From: Tsuneonella amylolytica
GTDB taxonomy: Bacteria; Pseudomonadota; Alphaproteobacteria; Sphingomonadales; Sphingomonadaceae
DNA length: 64,000 nt
Reading direction: 5' to 3'
Assembly (NCBI RefSeq): GCF_003626915.1
Contig: NZ_CP032570.1
Location: 310,001 to 374,000, forward strand
The translations under genes and the position numbers were made by a program. Positions 9,435 to 17,131 of this stretch are shown here, piece by piece. How positions within the stretch are numbered: position 1 is the stretch's first letter; each line of letters opens with the position of its first letter. Below the pieces are notes generated by a model. The model was not told the DNA's origin and searched no databases. It worked only from the letters and a program-made list of their open reading frames with translations.

Positions 9435-10091
9435 CTAGAGCCTGCCGCTTTTCCAGACCACGCGGCCGATGATCTCGAGTTCGTCCAGGCCCACTTCGAC
9501 AGGCGGATAAACCGGGTTTTCGCTGAGCAGTCTCGCGCGTCCGGGGCCTGCGGCCGCCAGGCGCTTGACCATCAGCATATCGCCGAGACGCACGACATGG
9601 ACCCCGTCGCGCAAGCCACGCTGTGTCCGATCCACGAGGATCTCGTCGCCGTCATGCAGGGTCGGGACCATCGAATCCCCCTGCACGCGGATCGTCGAGA
9701 GTTGGGCGGTGGCAAGCCCCTGCTCCTGCAGCCAGCGACGGCTGAAGCGGAAAGAATCGAACGGCCGCTCGTCCGCCGCGAGCGCGCCTGAACCCGCTGC
9801 TGCGCCGATCGACAGCCGTGGGACCTCGGTCCAATCGGCTCGGGGAACACCGACTGTTCCGGCAGAGATATCGTCCGCCCCGCCCAATTCCGATTCGCCC
9901 ACCCCGAAGTAGCCAGCGAGCTTGCGGCGATCGCCTTCCTCCAGCTTGCGTGGAGAACCCTTGCGAATAAACTGCTGCAAGTAACTGGAATTGCGACCGA
10001 TCATCTCGGACAGGCCGGCAAGACTGACCCCCTGCCCCTGCGCCAGTTCGAGAAGGCGGGCGCGCGCGGGGTCGTCAGAAGCGTTTACCAT
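9435..10091 (-). CDS. XRE/S24 self-cleaving transcriptional repressor
   Basis: 218-residue LexA/CI-like regulator. Residues about 10-65 are a helix-turn-helix (VSLAGLSEMIGRNSSYLQQF), and the C-terminal half is an S24 peptidase with Ser140 in VQGDSMVPT and Lys176 in MLMVKRL. A plausible cleavage site, Ala99-Gly100 in IGAAAGSG, lies between them, so autocleavage during DNA damage is possible. SD-like GGAAGGA precedes the ATG. Its promoter contains CCTAC/GTAGG inverted repeats that look like its own operator, shared with the divergent small genes. It is not canonical LexA, whose N-terminal domain differs. No phage genes adjoin it. Confidence 0.88.
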   Translation of the reverse strand: MVNASDDPARARLLELAQGQGVSLAGLSEMIGRNSSYLQQFIRKGSPRKLEEGDRRKLAGYFGVGESELGGADDISAGTVGVPRADWTEVPRLSIGAAAGSGALAADERPFDSFRFSRRWLQEQGLATAQLSTIRVQGDSMVPTLHDGDEILVDRTQRGLRDGVHVVRLGDMLMVKRLAAAGPGRARLLSENPVYPPVEVGLDELEIIGRVVWKSGRL

Positions 10092-10099
10092 TCTTCCTT

Positions 10100-10131
10100 C
10101 CTACACGTAGGATTTTTCCTAGACAAGTAGG
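10100..10131. promoter_or_regulatory. Putative operator pair of the S24 repressor
   Basis: CCTACACGTAGG at 10100-10111 has inverted arms CCTAC/GTAGG around AC. A second, imperfect copy, CCTAGACAAGTAGG, is at 10118-10131, 18 bases on (about two helical turns). They begin 9 bases upstream of the repressor ATG in an unusually AT-rich spacer, a normal arrangement for autorepression. Binding is inferred. Confidence 0.6.
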
Positions 10132-10211
10132 ATTTCGGCTGGTTCCAAGGTGCTTCGATCGCACCACACGAGTCGCCGCCCGCACCCGTTGCGGGCGCAC
10201 ATGGAGACCCC

Positions 10212-10400
10212 ATGCTGATACGCACCATCGAGAAATTCCTGCGCGAGCACGCCATGCCCGCAACCAAGTTCGGACGGCTGGCCGCCAACGACCCCCGCCT
10301 CGTCCTCGACATGCGGATGGGGCGCGAACCGCGGGCCGCGCTCAGTTTCCGTGTGGAACATTTCATGAACACTTATGGAGAAACCGCCCATGCCGGCTGA
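10212..10400 (+). CDS. Small conserved sphingomonad-type protein
   Basis: 62 residues beginning MLIRTIEKFLREHAMPATKF, with GRLAANDPRLVLDMRMGREP in the middle. The layout (an N-terminal helix, a T-K-F-G-R turn, then D-P-R-L-V) resembles short helix-turn-helix-like proteins I associate with Sphingomonadales. It is divergent from the S24 repressor and overlaps the next gene by 11 bases, so the two are probably co-transcribed from the operator region. Function unknown. Confidence 0.7.
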   Translation: MLIRTIEKFLREHAMPATKFGRLAANDPRLVLDMRMGREPRAALSFRVEHFMNTYGETAHAG

Positions 10401-10743
10401 TCCGGACACCCGCCCCGCCCGCACCATGCCGCGCGGCCCCGCCGGTCACCTGCGCGATGCGCTACTAAAGCTGGCGAGCGGCCGCGCCGTCTGCCTGCGG
10501 CAGTCCGAACGGCCGTGGGCCAGCGTGACCTTCGAAGGCGCGCGCCACACGTTCGAACTGCGCTTCGACGGTCTAACCGCCACGCTCGCCGGGGAGACGC
10601 TGATCGAACAGCTCCCCGATCACGAATTCACCATCCCCGGCCAGCTCGTGGCCGAAGCCCGCGTAACCGCCGTCGATCACCGCCTCGCACCCGAACCGTG
10701 CATGAAGGTGACGTGCGAGCTGCTGCTGCTGAAGGATGCCTAG
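10390..10743 (+). CDS. Hypothetical protein downstream of the S24-divergent promoter
   Basis: About 117 residues without signal peptide or membrane helix. The N-terminus is Pro/Arg-rich; the remainder alternates strands and helices (ASVTFEGARHTFELRFDG, later EFTIPGQLVAEARVTAVDHR) and looks like a small alpha/beta domain. I chose ATG at 10390 because GGAG lies 10 bases upstream; an in-frame ATG at 10375 would enlarge the overlap with the preceding gene. The 3' end overlaps the convergent dehydrogenase by 4 bases. I recognise no family. Tight linkage to the 62-aa gene suggests a shared role under S24 control. Confidence 0.7.
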   Translation: MPADPDTRPARTMPRGPAGHLRDALLKLASGRAVCLRQSERPWASVTFEGARHTFELRFDGLTATLAGETLIEQLPDHEFTIPGQLVAEARVTAVDHRLAPEPCMKVTCELLLLKDA

Positions 10744-11678
10744 TACCCGCGGGCCGGATCGAAGATCGGCGAGAGAGGTTCGCCCGCCACGTAGCGGCGG
10801 CAGTTCTCAACGAAGCGTTCGGCGGATCGGGCGAACATCTTCGATTGCGCACGGCCCGAAAGGTGCATGGTGACGTGGGCCGTGTCGAGATCCCACAACG
10901 CATGGTCGGCGGGCAGCGGTTCGGGCGTGGTTACGTCCAGCATCGCACCGCCGATCGCCTTCTTTTCGAGCGCGGCCACCAGCGCTTCCTGGTCCACCAC
11001 CGCCCCACGCGCGATGTTCACCAGAACGGCGCTGTCCTTCATCGCCGCCAGTTCCGCCGCACCGATCATGCCGTCGGTCTCGGGAGTGGCGGGCACGGCG
11101 AGGATGACCCAGTCGAACTCGCCGAGACGGCCGCGCCAGTCGTCGGGGCCGAGTTCGCCGTCGCCGGGGGTGCGGCGCACCGGAACGACCTCGACCTCTA
11201 ACGCCTCCAGCCGCGTCTTCACCAGTCCGCCGATCGCGCCCATGCCGAGCAGCAGCGCGCGGCTGCCGGCGAGTTCCATCTTCCCCGGGCTGTCGGCGAG
11301 CCATTCGTGACGGTCCTGCGCGCGCACGACGTCGCGGTATCCCTTGGCATGCACCAGCATCAGCATTACGACGTATTCGGAGATCGTCAGCGCGTTGATG
11401 CCCGCGCCGTTGGTGATCGTCACCCCCCGCTCCGCCAGAAGGTCGAGCGGCGCGAAATCGAGCCCGGCGTAGATCGAGTTCAGCCACTTGAGGCTGGTCG
11501 CCGCCCTCATCGCCTCGACCATCACGTCCTTGCGGTCGAGATCGAACCAGCCGATCTCGGCCTGGGGCGCGAGCGCCATCATCTCGTCCACCGACGTGAA
11601 CCAGCGCGGCTCGATCTCCGGCGGCAGGTGCGGTTCGACCAGCGGGCGGACGAGGGCCGACAGGACTGCGATCGTCAT
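10740..11678 (-). CDS. D-2-hydroxyacid dehydrogenase
   Basis: 312-residue NAD(P)-dependent oxidoreductase of the D-isomer-specific family. The nucleotide-binding motif appears as LLLGMGAIGGLVKTRLEA and the catalytic region as NIARGAVVDQEALVAAL. A His in HVTMHLSG takes the catalytic-acid position. The likely reaction is reduction of a 2-keto acid such as glyoxylate or hydroxypyruvate, but the substrate cannot be read. ATG overlaps the cysS stop (ATGA), making it the last gene of the fsa-cobT-nitroreductase-cysS operon. Confidence 0.88.
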   Translation of the reverse strand: MTIAVLSALVRPLVEPHLPPEIEPRWFTSVDEMMALAPQAEIGWFDLDRKDVMVEAMRAATSLKWLNSIYAGLDFAPLDLLAERGVTITNGAGINALTISEYVVMLMLVHAKGYRDVVRAQDRHEWLADSPGKMELAGSRALLLGMGAIGGLVKTRLEALEVEVVPVRRTPGDGELGPDDWRGRLGEFDWVILAVPATPETDGMIGAAELAAMKDSAVLVNIARGAVVDQEALVAALEKKAIGGAMLDVTTPEPLPADHALWDLDTAHVTMHLSGRAQSKMFARSAERFVENCRRYVAGEPLSPIFDPARGY

Positions 11679-13105
11679 AGCTTCCACTCCCATCCCAGCG
11701 GATCGCCGTCCATCACCTCGACCCCGCGCGCGGCGAGTTCGTCGCGGATCACGTCGGAGGCGGCGAAGTCCTTCGCGGCGCGCGCCTCCTTGCGGCGGGC
11801 GATCAGGCGGTCGATCTCGTCTTCCGCGATCTGCGCGTCGGCGGGCTTCAGGCGAAGCTCTTCGCGGGTCAGCGTCAGCAGGTCGAGACCGAGCAGCGCA
11901 TCGGCTATGCGCACGATCTGGATGCGCTTGGCCGCGGGCACCTTCTTTGCGCCGACCGCCGCTTCGAGGGCGGTGAGCACTTCGGGCGTATTGAGATCGT
12001 TGCCGATCGCCTCGTCGAAGATCGCTCGCTCGTCGTCGCTGAGGGGGAAGCTGCCTTCCGGTTGCTTGCCGTCGGCCAGCGCGGCCTTGACGCGCTCGAC
12101 AGCCATCACCAGCCGCTTCAGCCGCACCAGCGCCGCGCCCAGCCCTTCCCAGGTGAACTCGAGCTCGCTGCGGTAATGCGCCTGCAGGCACAGCAACCGA
12201 TACGCGAGCGGGTGGTAGCCACGATCGACCAGCGCCTGCAGAGTGAGGAAATCGCCGGTGGACTTGCTCATCTTCCCCCGCCGGTCGACGAGGAAGTTGT
12301 TGTGCATCCAGATGCGCGCGCCGGTGTCGGGGCCGCAGGCATGCGCCTGGTTTTGGGCGATCTCGTTCGGGTGGTGAATTTCTCGGTGGTCGATCCCGCC
12401 GGTGTGGATGTCGAACGGGTGGCCGAGGAGTTCGGCGCTCATCACGCTGCATTCGATGTGCCAGCCCGGCGCGCCGCGGCCCCAGGGGGAATCCCATTCC
12501 ATCTGGCGGGTCTCGCCCGGCGGGGTGGTGCGCCAGAGCGCGAAGTCGGCGGCATGGCGCTTGCCTTCGACGGTCTCGATCCGCCCCTCGCCCTCGTCGG
12601 TGCTCGCGCGTGCGAGGCGGCCGTAGTCCGGCACGGTCGAAACGTCGAAGTACAGCCCGCCGTCGAGCCGGTAAGCATGCTTACCCTCGATGCTCGCGTT
12701 CCACGCGACCATCTGTTCGACGTAGTCGGTTGCGCGCGGATGCTGCACCTCGCGGATGTTGAGCCGCCGCAGGTCCGCCTCGAACACCTGTTGGTAGTGC
12801 GCCGCGATGTCCCACGCCGATTTGCCCGCGGAGGCCGCGGCCTTTTCCATCTTGTCATCGCCCGCGTCGGCGTCGCTGGTGAGGTGCCCGACGTCGGTAA
12901 TGTTGATGACGTGGGTAAGCTTGTACCCCTTGAAGCTCAGCACCCGGCCCAGCGTGTCCGCGAACACGTAGGCGCGCATGTTGCCGACATGCTGATAGTT
13001 GTAGACCGTCGGCCCGCAGGAATAGACTCGCGCCTCGCCCGGATGGATCGGCTGGAACGTCTCGAGACTGCGGGTAAGCGAGTTGAAGAGCTTGAGGTCG
13101 GTCAT
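11675..13105 (-). CDS. cysS: Cysteinyl-tRNA synthetase
   Basis: Class I aminoacyl-tRNA synthetase that charges tRNA-Cys. 476 residues from MTDLKLFNSLTRSLETFQP. The N-terminal zinc/ATP region is present: YSCGPTVYNYQHVGNMRAY (HIGH-type motif), WHIECSVM and HTGGIDHREIHHPNE (zinc ligands) and the KMSKS loop. The C-terminal DALR-like domain follows. The start is fixed by homology and lies 31 bases after the nitroreductase stop. The longer frame to 13420 is antisense noise. Confidence 0.96.
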   Translation of the reverse strand: MTDLKLFNSLTRSLETFQPIHPGEARVYSCGPTVYNYQHVGNMRAYVFADTLGRVLSFKGYKLTHVINITDVGHLTSDADAGDDKMEKAAASAGKSAWDIAAHYQQVFEADLRRLNIREVQHPRATDYVEQMVAWNASIEGKHAYRLDGGLYFDVSTVPDYGRLARASTDEGEGRIETVEGKRHAADFALWRTTPPGETRQMEWDSPWGRGAPGWHIECSVMSAELLGHPFDIHTGGIDHREIHHPNEIAQNQAHACGPDTGARIWMHNNFLVDRRGKMSKSTGDFLTLQALVDRGYHPLAYRLLCLQAHYRSELEFTWEGLGAALVRLKRLVMAVERVKAALADGKQPEGSFPLSDDERAIFDEAIGNDLNTPEVLTALEAAVGAKKVPAAKRIQIVRIADALLGLDLLTLTREELRLKPADAQIAEDEIDRLIARRKEARAAKDFAASDVIRDELAARGVEVMDGDPLGWEWKL

Positions 13106-13136
13106 GCGGCGCGGGTTAGCCGCTGCGCCCGTCCGG

Positions 13137-13811
13137 TCAATCCCAGCCTTCCCAGCGCACCGCCTCGTCCAGCGGTGCACGGGCGACGGGGAAGGTGTTA
13201 ACGGCCGCCTCGCGGTCGCCCCAGCCGATGGCGACGCCGCAGAAGAAGGTATGATCTTCGGGAATGTGGACAACCTCGCGGATCTGCGGGGAATAGACCG
13301 CCCACGCCTCCTGGAAGCAGCAGTCGAGACCTTCCTCGCGCAGCAGCAGCGCGATCGTCTGCAGCCACATGCCGATGTCCGACCACTGCGGTGGGCCCAT
13401 GTATTTCGGCGTGTGGACAAGCAGCAGCACCGGCGCGCCGAACGCCCGGAAGTTGTTGGCGAACCACATCAGCCGCGCCGCCTTGTCCTCGCGCGGGATC
13501 TGGAGCGCGCCGTACATGTCCTCGCCCACCCCGCGGCGGCGCTGCTCGTAGGCACCGTCGAGTTCGGGCGGATACACGTGATACTCGGGCGCGAACGCCG
13601 CGCGGCCTTTCGGCAGATCCTCCGCCACGCGCGCGACCAGGCGCTGCATCGGTTCGCCGGTCAGCACGATCCCGTGCCACGGCTGCGTGTTTCCGCCCGA
13701 GGCGGAGCGCTGCGCTTTCTCGAGAATACGCTCGAGCAGCGCGCGATCGACCGGCTTGTCGAGATAGGCTCTGATCGAGCGGCGGCTGGCGACGGCTTCG
13801 GAAACGTTCAT
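13137..13811 (-). CDS. Nitroreductase-family flavoprotein
   Basis: 224-residue FMN-dependent NAD(P)H oxidoreductase. The family opening [20 protein letters not shown] contains the FMN-phosphate-contacting Arg-Arg-Ser-Ile, followed by ASGGNTQPWHG and the C-terminal IPEDHTFFCGVAIGWGDRE. Substrates in this family are nitroaromatics, quinones or enals; nothing here narrows it. Its ATG overlaps the cobT stop by one base (TGATG). It shares architecture with the nitroreductase at 58.6 kb, but the sequences are too different for a recent duplication. Confidence 0.9.
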   Translation of the reverse strand: MNVSEAVASRRSIRAYLDKPVDRALLERILEKAQRSASGGNTQPWHGIVLTGEPMQRLVARVAEDLPKGRAAFAPEYHVYPPELDGAYEQRRRGVGEDMYGALQIPREDKAARLMWFANNFRAFGAPVLLLVHTPKYMGPPQWSDIGMWLQTIALLLREEGLDCCFQEAWAVYSPQIREVVHIPEDHTFFCGVAIGWGDREAAVNTFPVARAPLDEAVRWEGWD

Positions 13812-15631
13812 CAATCCACCTCGAACAGTTCTGCGAGTTGCTCGGTGATCGTGCCGCCCAGCTGTTCGACGTCCATGATCGTCACCGCGCGCTTGTAGTA
13901 GCGGGTCACGTCGTGGCCAATGCCGATGGCGACGAGCTGGACCGGCGACTGCTTCTCGATCCAGTCGATCACCTTCCTCAAGTGCTGTTCGAGGTAGCCC
14001 GCGCTGTTCACGCTCAGCGTGCTGTCGTCGACCGGCGCGCCATCGGAGATCACCATCAAAATGCGGCGATCCTCGCTGCGCGCGAGCAGGCGGTCGTGCG
14101 CCCAGAGCAGCGCCTCGCCGTCGATGTTTTCCTTGAGCAGGCCTTCGCGCATCATCAGGCCGAGATTGCGGCGCGCACGGCGCCACGGTTCGTCGGCCTT
14201 CTTGTAAACGATGTGGCGCAAGTCGTTGAGACGACCCGGTTGTGCGGGCTTCCCGTCGGCGAGCCACGCCTCGCGGCTTTGCCCGCCCTTCCACGCGCGG
14301 GTGGTGAAGCCCAATACCTCGGTCTTCACGCCCACGCGTTCCAGCGTGCGGCCGAGGATGTCGGCGCTGATCGCCGCGATGCTGATCGGCCGTCCGCGCA
14401 TCGAACCGGAGTTGTCGATCAACAGCGTGACGACCGTATCCTTGAACTCGACGTCGCGTTCGACCTTGTACGACAGCGAGTGGCCGGGGCTGATGACCAC
14501 GCGGGCGAGACGGGCGGCATCCAGCAACCCCTCTTCCTGGTCGAAGTCCCAGCTGCGGTTCTGCTGCGCCATCAGTCGGCGCTGGAGGCGGTTGGCGAGC
14601 CTCGTGACCACGCCCTGCAGGCCGGTGAGCTGGCTGTCGAGGTAGGCGCGCAGGCGATCGAGTTCCTCGCTGTCGCACAGCTCGGGCGCTTCGATCACTT
14701 CGTCGAAGCGGGTGGTCCACGCCTTGTAGTCGAAGCCTTCGGGAATGTCGGTCCACGGGCGGTTCGGGCGGACCGGCATCATGCCTTCCTCGCCCTCGTC
14801 CGCCTCGTCGGCGCCCTCCATGTCCTCGTCGGCGGACATCTCGGTTTCGCCGTCGCCGTCGTCCTCGCCTTCGGCCATTTCGCCGGCCATCTCGGTGGCC
14901 TGCGGGTCGCCCTGCCCCTCGGTGTCGTCCTCGCCCTCGTCCTCCTGCTCGCCTTCGGGCTCATCGCCGTCCTCGCTGTCGTCGGACGGCTGGTCCGGCT
15001 GCTCGGGCAGGGTCATCTCGAGGTGGCGCAAGAGTTCGAGCGCAAGCCCCTGAAAGGCCTTCTGATCGTCGAGCTTGCCGGCGAGCGCATCGAAATCCTC
15101 GCCCGCGCGTTCCTCGATCCAGTCGCGGACCATCGCGACACCCGCGCGGGCGCGCTCGGGGACGGGCTGTCCGGTCAATTTCTCGCGCAGGATCAGGCCG
15201 AGTGCGGTCGGCATCGGCACATCGCTCGCCTGCGTTGCGCGGGCGATAGGGTCGGACGCGGTGCGCAGTTCCACCGCGGCATCAAGATTGGCGCGTATCC
15301 CGCTGTAATCGTTCGATCCGATTGCTTCGTACCGGACCGTCTCGACCATATCGTATGCGGCGCGCGCGATCGGTTCCGACGGCGCGCCGCGCAGGTGCAG
15401 CACTTCATTGTGGTGCCGTAGGCGGAGCGAGAAGCCGTCGGCCACCCCGCGCGCTTCCCGCGCCTGGTCCGGCGGCAGGCTGCGGCCCGGCAGCGGCACC
15501 CGCAACTGCTTGCCCCGCGCCGCGGGCACGTCGGCGGTCCATGCGATCTCGATCTCGGGCTCCTCCGCGAGCGCGCGGGATGCGCCAGTCAGCGCATGCT
15601 TGAAGCGGTCGAGAGGCGTTTCATCGGCCAA
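13811..15631 (-). CDS. cobT: Cobaltochelatase subunit CobT (orphan)
   Basis: 606 residues: an N-terminal CobT domain, a very acidic linker near 220-290 (runs of Glu/Asp such as [13 protein letters not shown]), and a C-terminal von Willebrand A domain with MIDAS motif [13 protein letters not shown]. In cobalamin synthesis CobT works with the AAA+ CobS and with CobN to insert cobalt. Neither partner nor any other cob gene is in this window, so the gene may serve a different MoxR/VWA-type assembly role. It begins 4 bases after fsa and overlaps the nitroreductase start, so it is firmly in that operon. Confidence 0.92.
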   Translation of the reverse strand: MADETPLDRFKHALTGASRALAEEPEIEIAWTADVPAARGKQLRVPLPGRSLPPDQAREARGVADGFSLRLRHHNEVLHLRGAPSEPIARAAYDMVETVRYEAIGSNDYSGIRANLDAAVELRTASDPIARATQASDVPMPTALGLILREKLTGQPVPERARAGVAMVRDWIEERAGEDFDALAGKLDDQKAFQGLALELLRHLEMTLPEQPDQPSDDSEDGDEPEGEQEDEGEDDTEGQGDPQATEMAGEMAEGEDDGDGETEMSADEDMEGADEADEGEEGMMPVRPNRPWTDIPEGFDYKAWTTRFDEVIEAPELCDSEELDRLRAYLDSQLTGLQGVVTRLANRLQRRLMAQQNRSWDFDQEEGLLDAARLARVVISPGHSLSYKVERDVEFKDTVVTLLIDNSGSMRGRPISIAAISADILGRTLERVGVKTEVLGFTTRAWKGGQSREAWLADGKPAQPGRLNDLRHIVYKKADEPWRRARRNLGLMMREGLLKENIDGEALLWAHDRLLARSEDRRILMVISDGAPVDDSTLSVNSAGYLEQHLRKVIDWIEKQSPVQLVAIGIGHDVTRYYKRAVTIMDVEQLGGTITEQLAELFEVD

Positions 15632-15635
15632 GGGG

Positions 15636-16289
15636 CTAGAGGATCGACTGGCCGGTCTTGGCCCAGTCGGCCATGAAGCCTTCGATCCCCTTGTCGGTCA
15701 GCACGTGGTTCGCGAGGCTCTTGATGACCTTGGGCGGCGCGGTCATCACGTCGGCTCCGATCCGCGCGCTTTCGAGCACATGGACCACGTGGCGCACGCT
15801 GGCGACAAGGATTTCGGTCCGGAAATCATAGTTGTCGTAGATGAGCCTGATGTCGCGGATGAGGTCCATCCCGTCGAACCCGTTGTCGTCGTGCCGGCCG
15901 ACGAAGGGCGACACGAATGTCGCCCCGGCCTTCGCCGCGAGCAGCGCCTGGTTGGCGGAAAAGCACAGCGTTACGTTGACCATCGTGCCGTCGTTCGTCA
16001 GCGCGCGGCAGGTCTTCAGCCCGTCGATCGTCAGCGGCACCTTGATGCAGACGTTGTCCGCGATCTTCCGCAGGACTTCGGCCTCCTTCATCATCGTCGC
16101 GTGATCGAGCGCGACCACTTCGGCGCTCACCGGCCCTTCGACGAGATCGCAGATTTCCTTCGTAACCTCCATGAAATTGCGGCCGGATTTTGCGATCAGC
16201 GAGGGGTTGGTGGTTACGCCGTCGAGCAGCCCCGCGTCATTCAGGTCGCGAATGTCGGCGATCTCGGCGGTGTCGGCGAAGAATTTCAT
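15636..16289 (-). CDS. fsa: Fructose-6-phosphate aldolase / transaldolase
   Basis: 217-residue TIM-barrel enzyme of the small transaldolase family. The Schiff-base lysine is Lys83 in NVCIKVPLT; other signatures are [23 protein letters not shown] and [17 protein letters not shown]. It either transfers dihydroxyacetone units in the pentose phosphate pathway or cleaves fructose-6-phosphate; the two activities are hard to separate by eye. It heads a minus-strand operon through cobT, nitroreductase, cysS and the hydroxyacid dehydrogenase. Confidence 0.93.
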   Translation of the reverse strand: MKFFADTAEIADIRDLNDAGLLDGVTTNPSLIAKSGRNFMEVTKEICDLVEGPVSAEVVALDHATMMKEAEVLRKIADNVCIKVPLTIDGLKTCRALTNDGTMVNVTLCFSANQALLAAKAGATFVSPFVGRHDDNGFDGMDLIRDIRLIYDNYDFRTEILVASVRHVVHVLESARIGADVMTAPPKVIKSLANHVLTDKGIEGFMADWAKTGQSIL

Positions 16290-16332
16290 GGCGGCGGGCT
16301 CTCTGGGAAAAGGGGCGATTCCCGCAAAGCCT

Positions 16333-16357
16333 TAGCCGGTGGGTTCGCCACCGGCTA
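16333..16357 (-). terminator. Hairpin after the DUF4197 gene, possible terminator
   Basis: TAGCCGGTGG and CCACCGGCTA form a perfect 10-bp stem around a 5-base loop, about 10 bases after the DUF4197 stop and before fsa. On the minus strand only AAGGCTTTGC follows, so the U-tract is weak. Position favours termination or RNA 3'-end protection. Confidence 0.45.
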
Positions 16358-16366
16358 GACCGCTGC

Positions 16367-17074
16367 CTAAAACGTCCGCGCCGCGCCGAACACGCCCATG
16401 ATCAGCGGATCGTTGGTGCTCTGCGGATTGGCGCGGATGAATTCCTCTTCTGTCCCGATCTGGTTCCAGATCACGTCGTCCACGCGCCCGGTGAAGGTCC
16501 GCGCGACCTGCGGGATGTCGACGCCCGAGAGCGCCGCCAGCGCCTGCCCCACCAGGGGATCGCTCGCGACGCGCAGGCCCTGCCCGACGCCCGGCAGCAT
16601 GGCGTCGATCAGGCGGCCGCCCATCTCGCCGCGCAGGTAACTGGTGGCAGAGCGCGGGCCGCCGCGGATGAGTTCCACCGCGTTGGCGAACCCGATCGTG
16701 CGCACGGTATCGGCGACCACGGGGGCGGCGCGCTGCGCAGCATCGAAGGCCACCGGTGCGAGGGCGTTCGCGAGCCGGTCCTTGAACAGGCCCGAGGTGA
16801 GGATCCGGCCGAGCGTGCCCCCGCGCACGCCGAGCACGTTCTCAAGCCCGATCGCGGCGACCTGCTGGTCCCAGAAACCGCCCTGCGACGTCATCCGGTC
16901 GAACGCGCGACCGGTCGACATGAACAGCAAGCGCGCGATCGCGTCGGTAAAGCTGAGCGGCCCGCCGAACCCGGTCGTGCAAGCGGGCAGCACGAGCGCG
17001 CCGCCGGCGAGGCCGATGCCGGCGAGGAACGAGCGGCGGTGAAAGATGGACGGGGTATCGGTAAATTCGGTCAT
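16367..17074 (-). CDS. DUF4197 lipoprotein-like protein
   Basis: 235 residues. The N-terminus HRRSFLAGIGLAGGALVLPAC has a twin-arginine-like RR, a hydrophobic core and a lipobox-like LPAC, predicting export and possible lipid anchoring. The rest matches DUF4197: helical, with DAIARLLFMSTGRAFDRM and the conserved C-terminal ATSYLRGEMGGRL...DPLIMGVFG. Family function is unknown. AGGAG precedes the ATG. It is divergent from priA with 57 bases between the two starts. Confidence 0.88.
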   Translation of the reverse strand: MTEFTDTPSIFHRRSFLAGIGLAGGALVLPACTTGFGGPLSFTDAIARLLFMSTGRAFDRMTSQGGFWDQQVAAIGLENVLGVRGGTLGRILTSGLFKDRLANALAPVAFDAAQRAAPVVADTVRTIGFANAVELIRGGPRSATSYLRGEMGGRLIDAMLPGVGQGLRVASDPLVGQALAALSGVDIPQVARTFTGRVDDVIWNQIGTEEEFIRANPQSTNDPLIMGVFGAARTF

Positions 17075-17131
17075 AGGAAGGCTCCTATCCTTGCCGCCCC
17101 ACCCCGGCGGCGCCCATATGGGCCACGAAAC

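Noticed and set aside
7898..10743. Prophage or phage remnant around the HNH and S24 genes
   Set aside because: No integrase, terminase, portal or tail gene and no attachment repeat; the genes between are ordinary chromosomal types.
16190..17131. In-frame extension upstream of priA
   Set aside because: It is antisense to the DUF4197 gene, and priA's conserved N-terminus begins at 17132.
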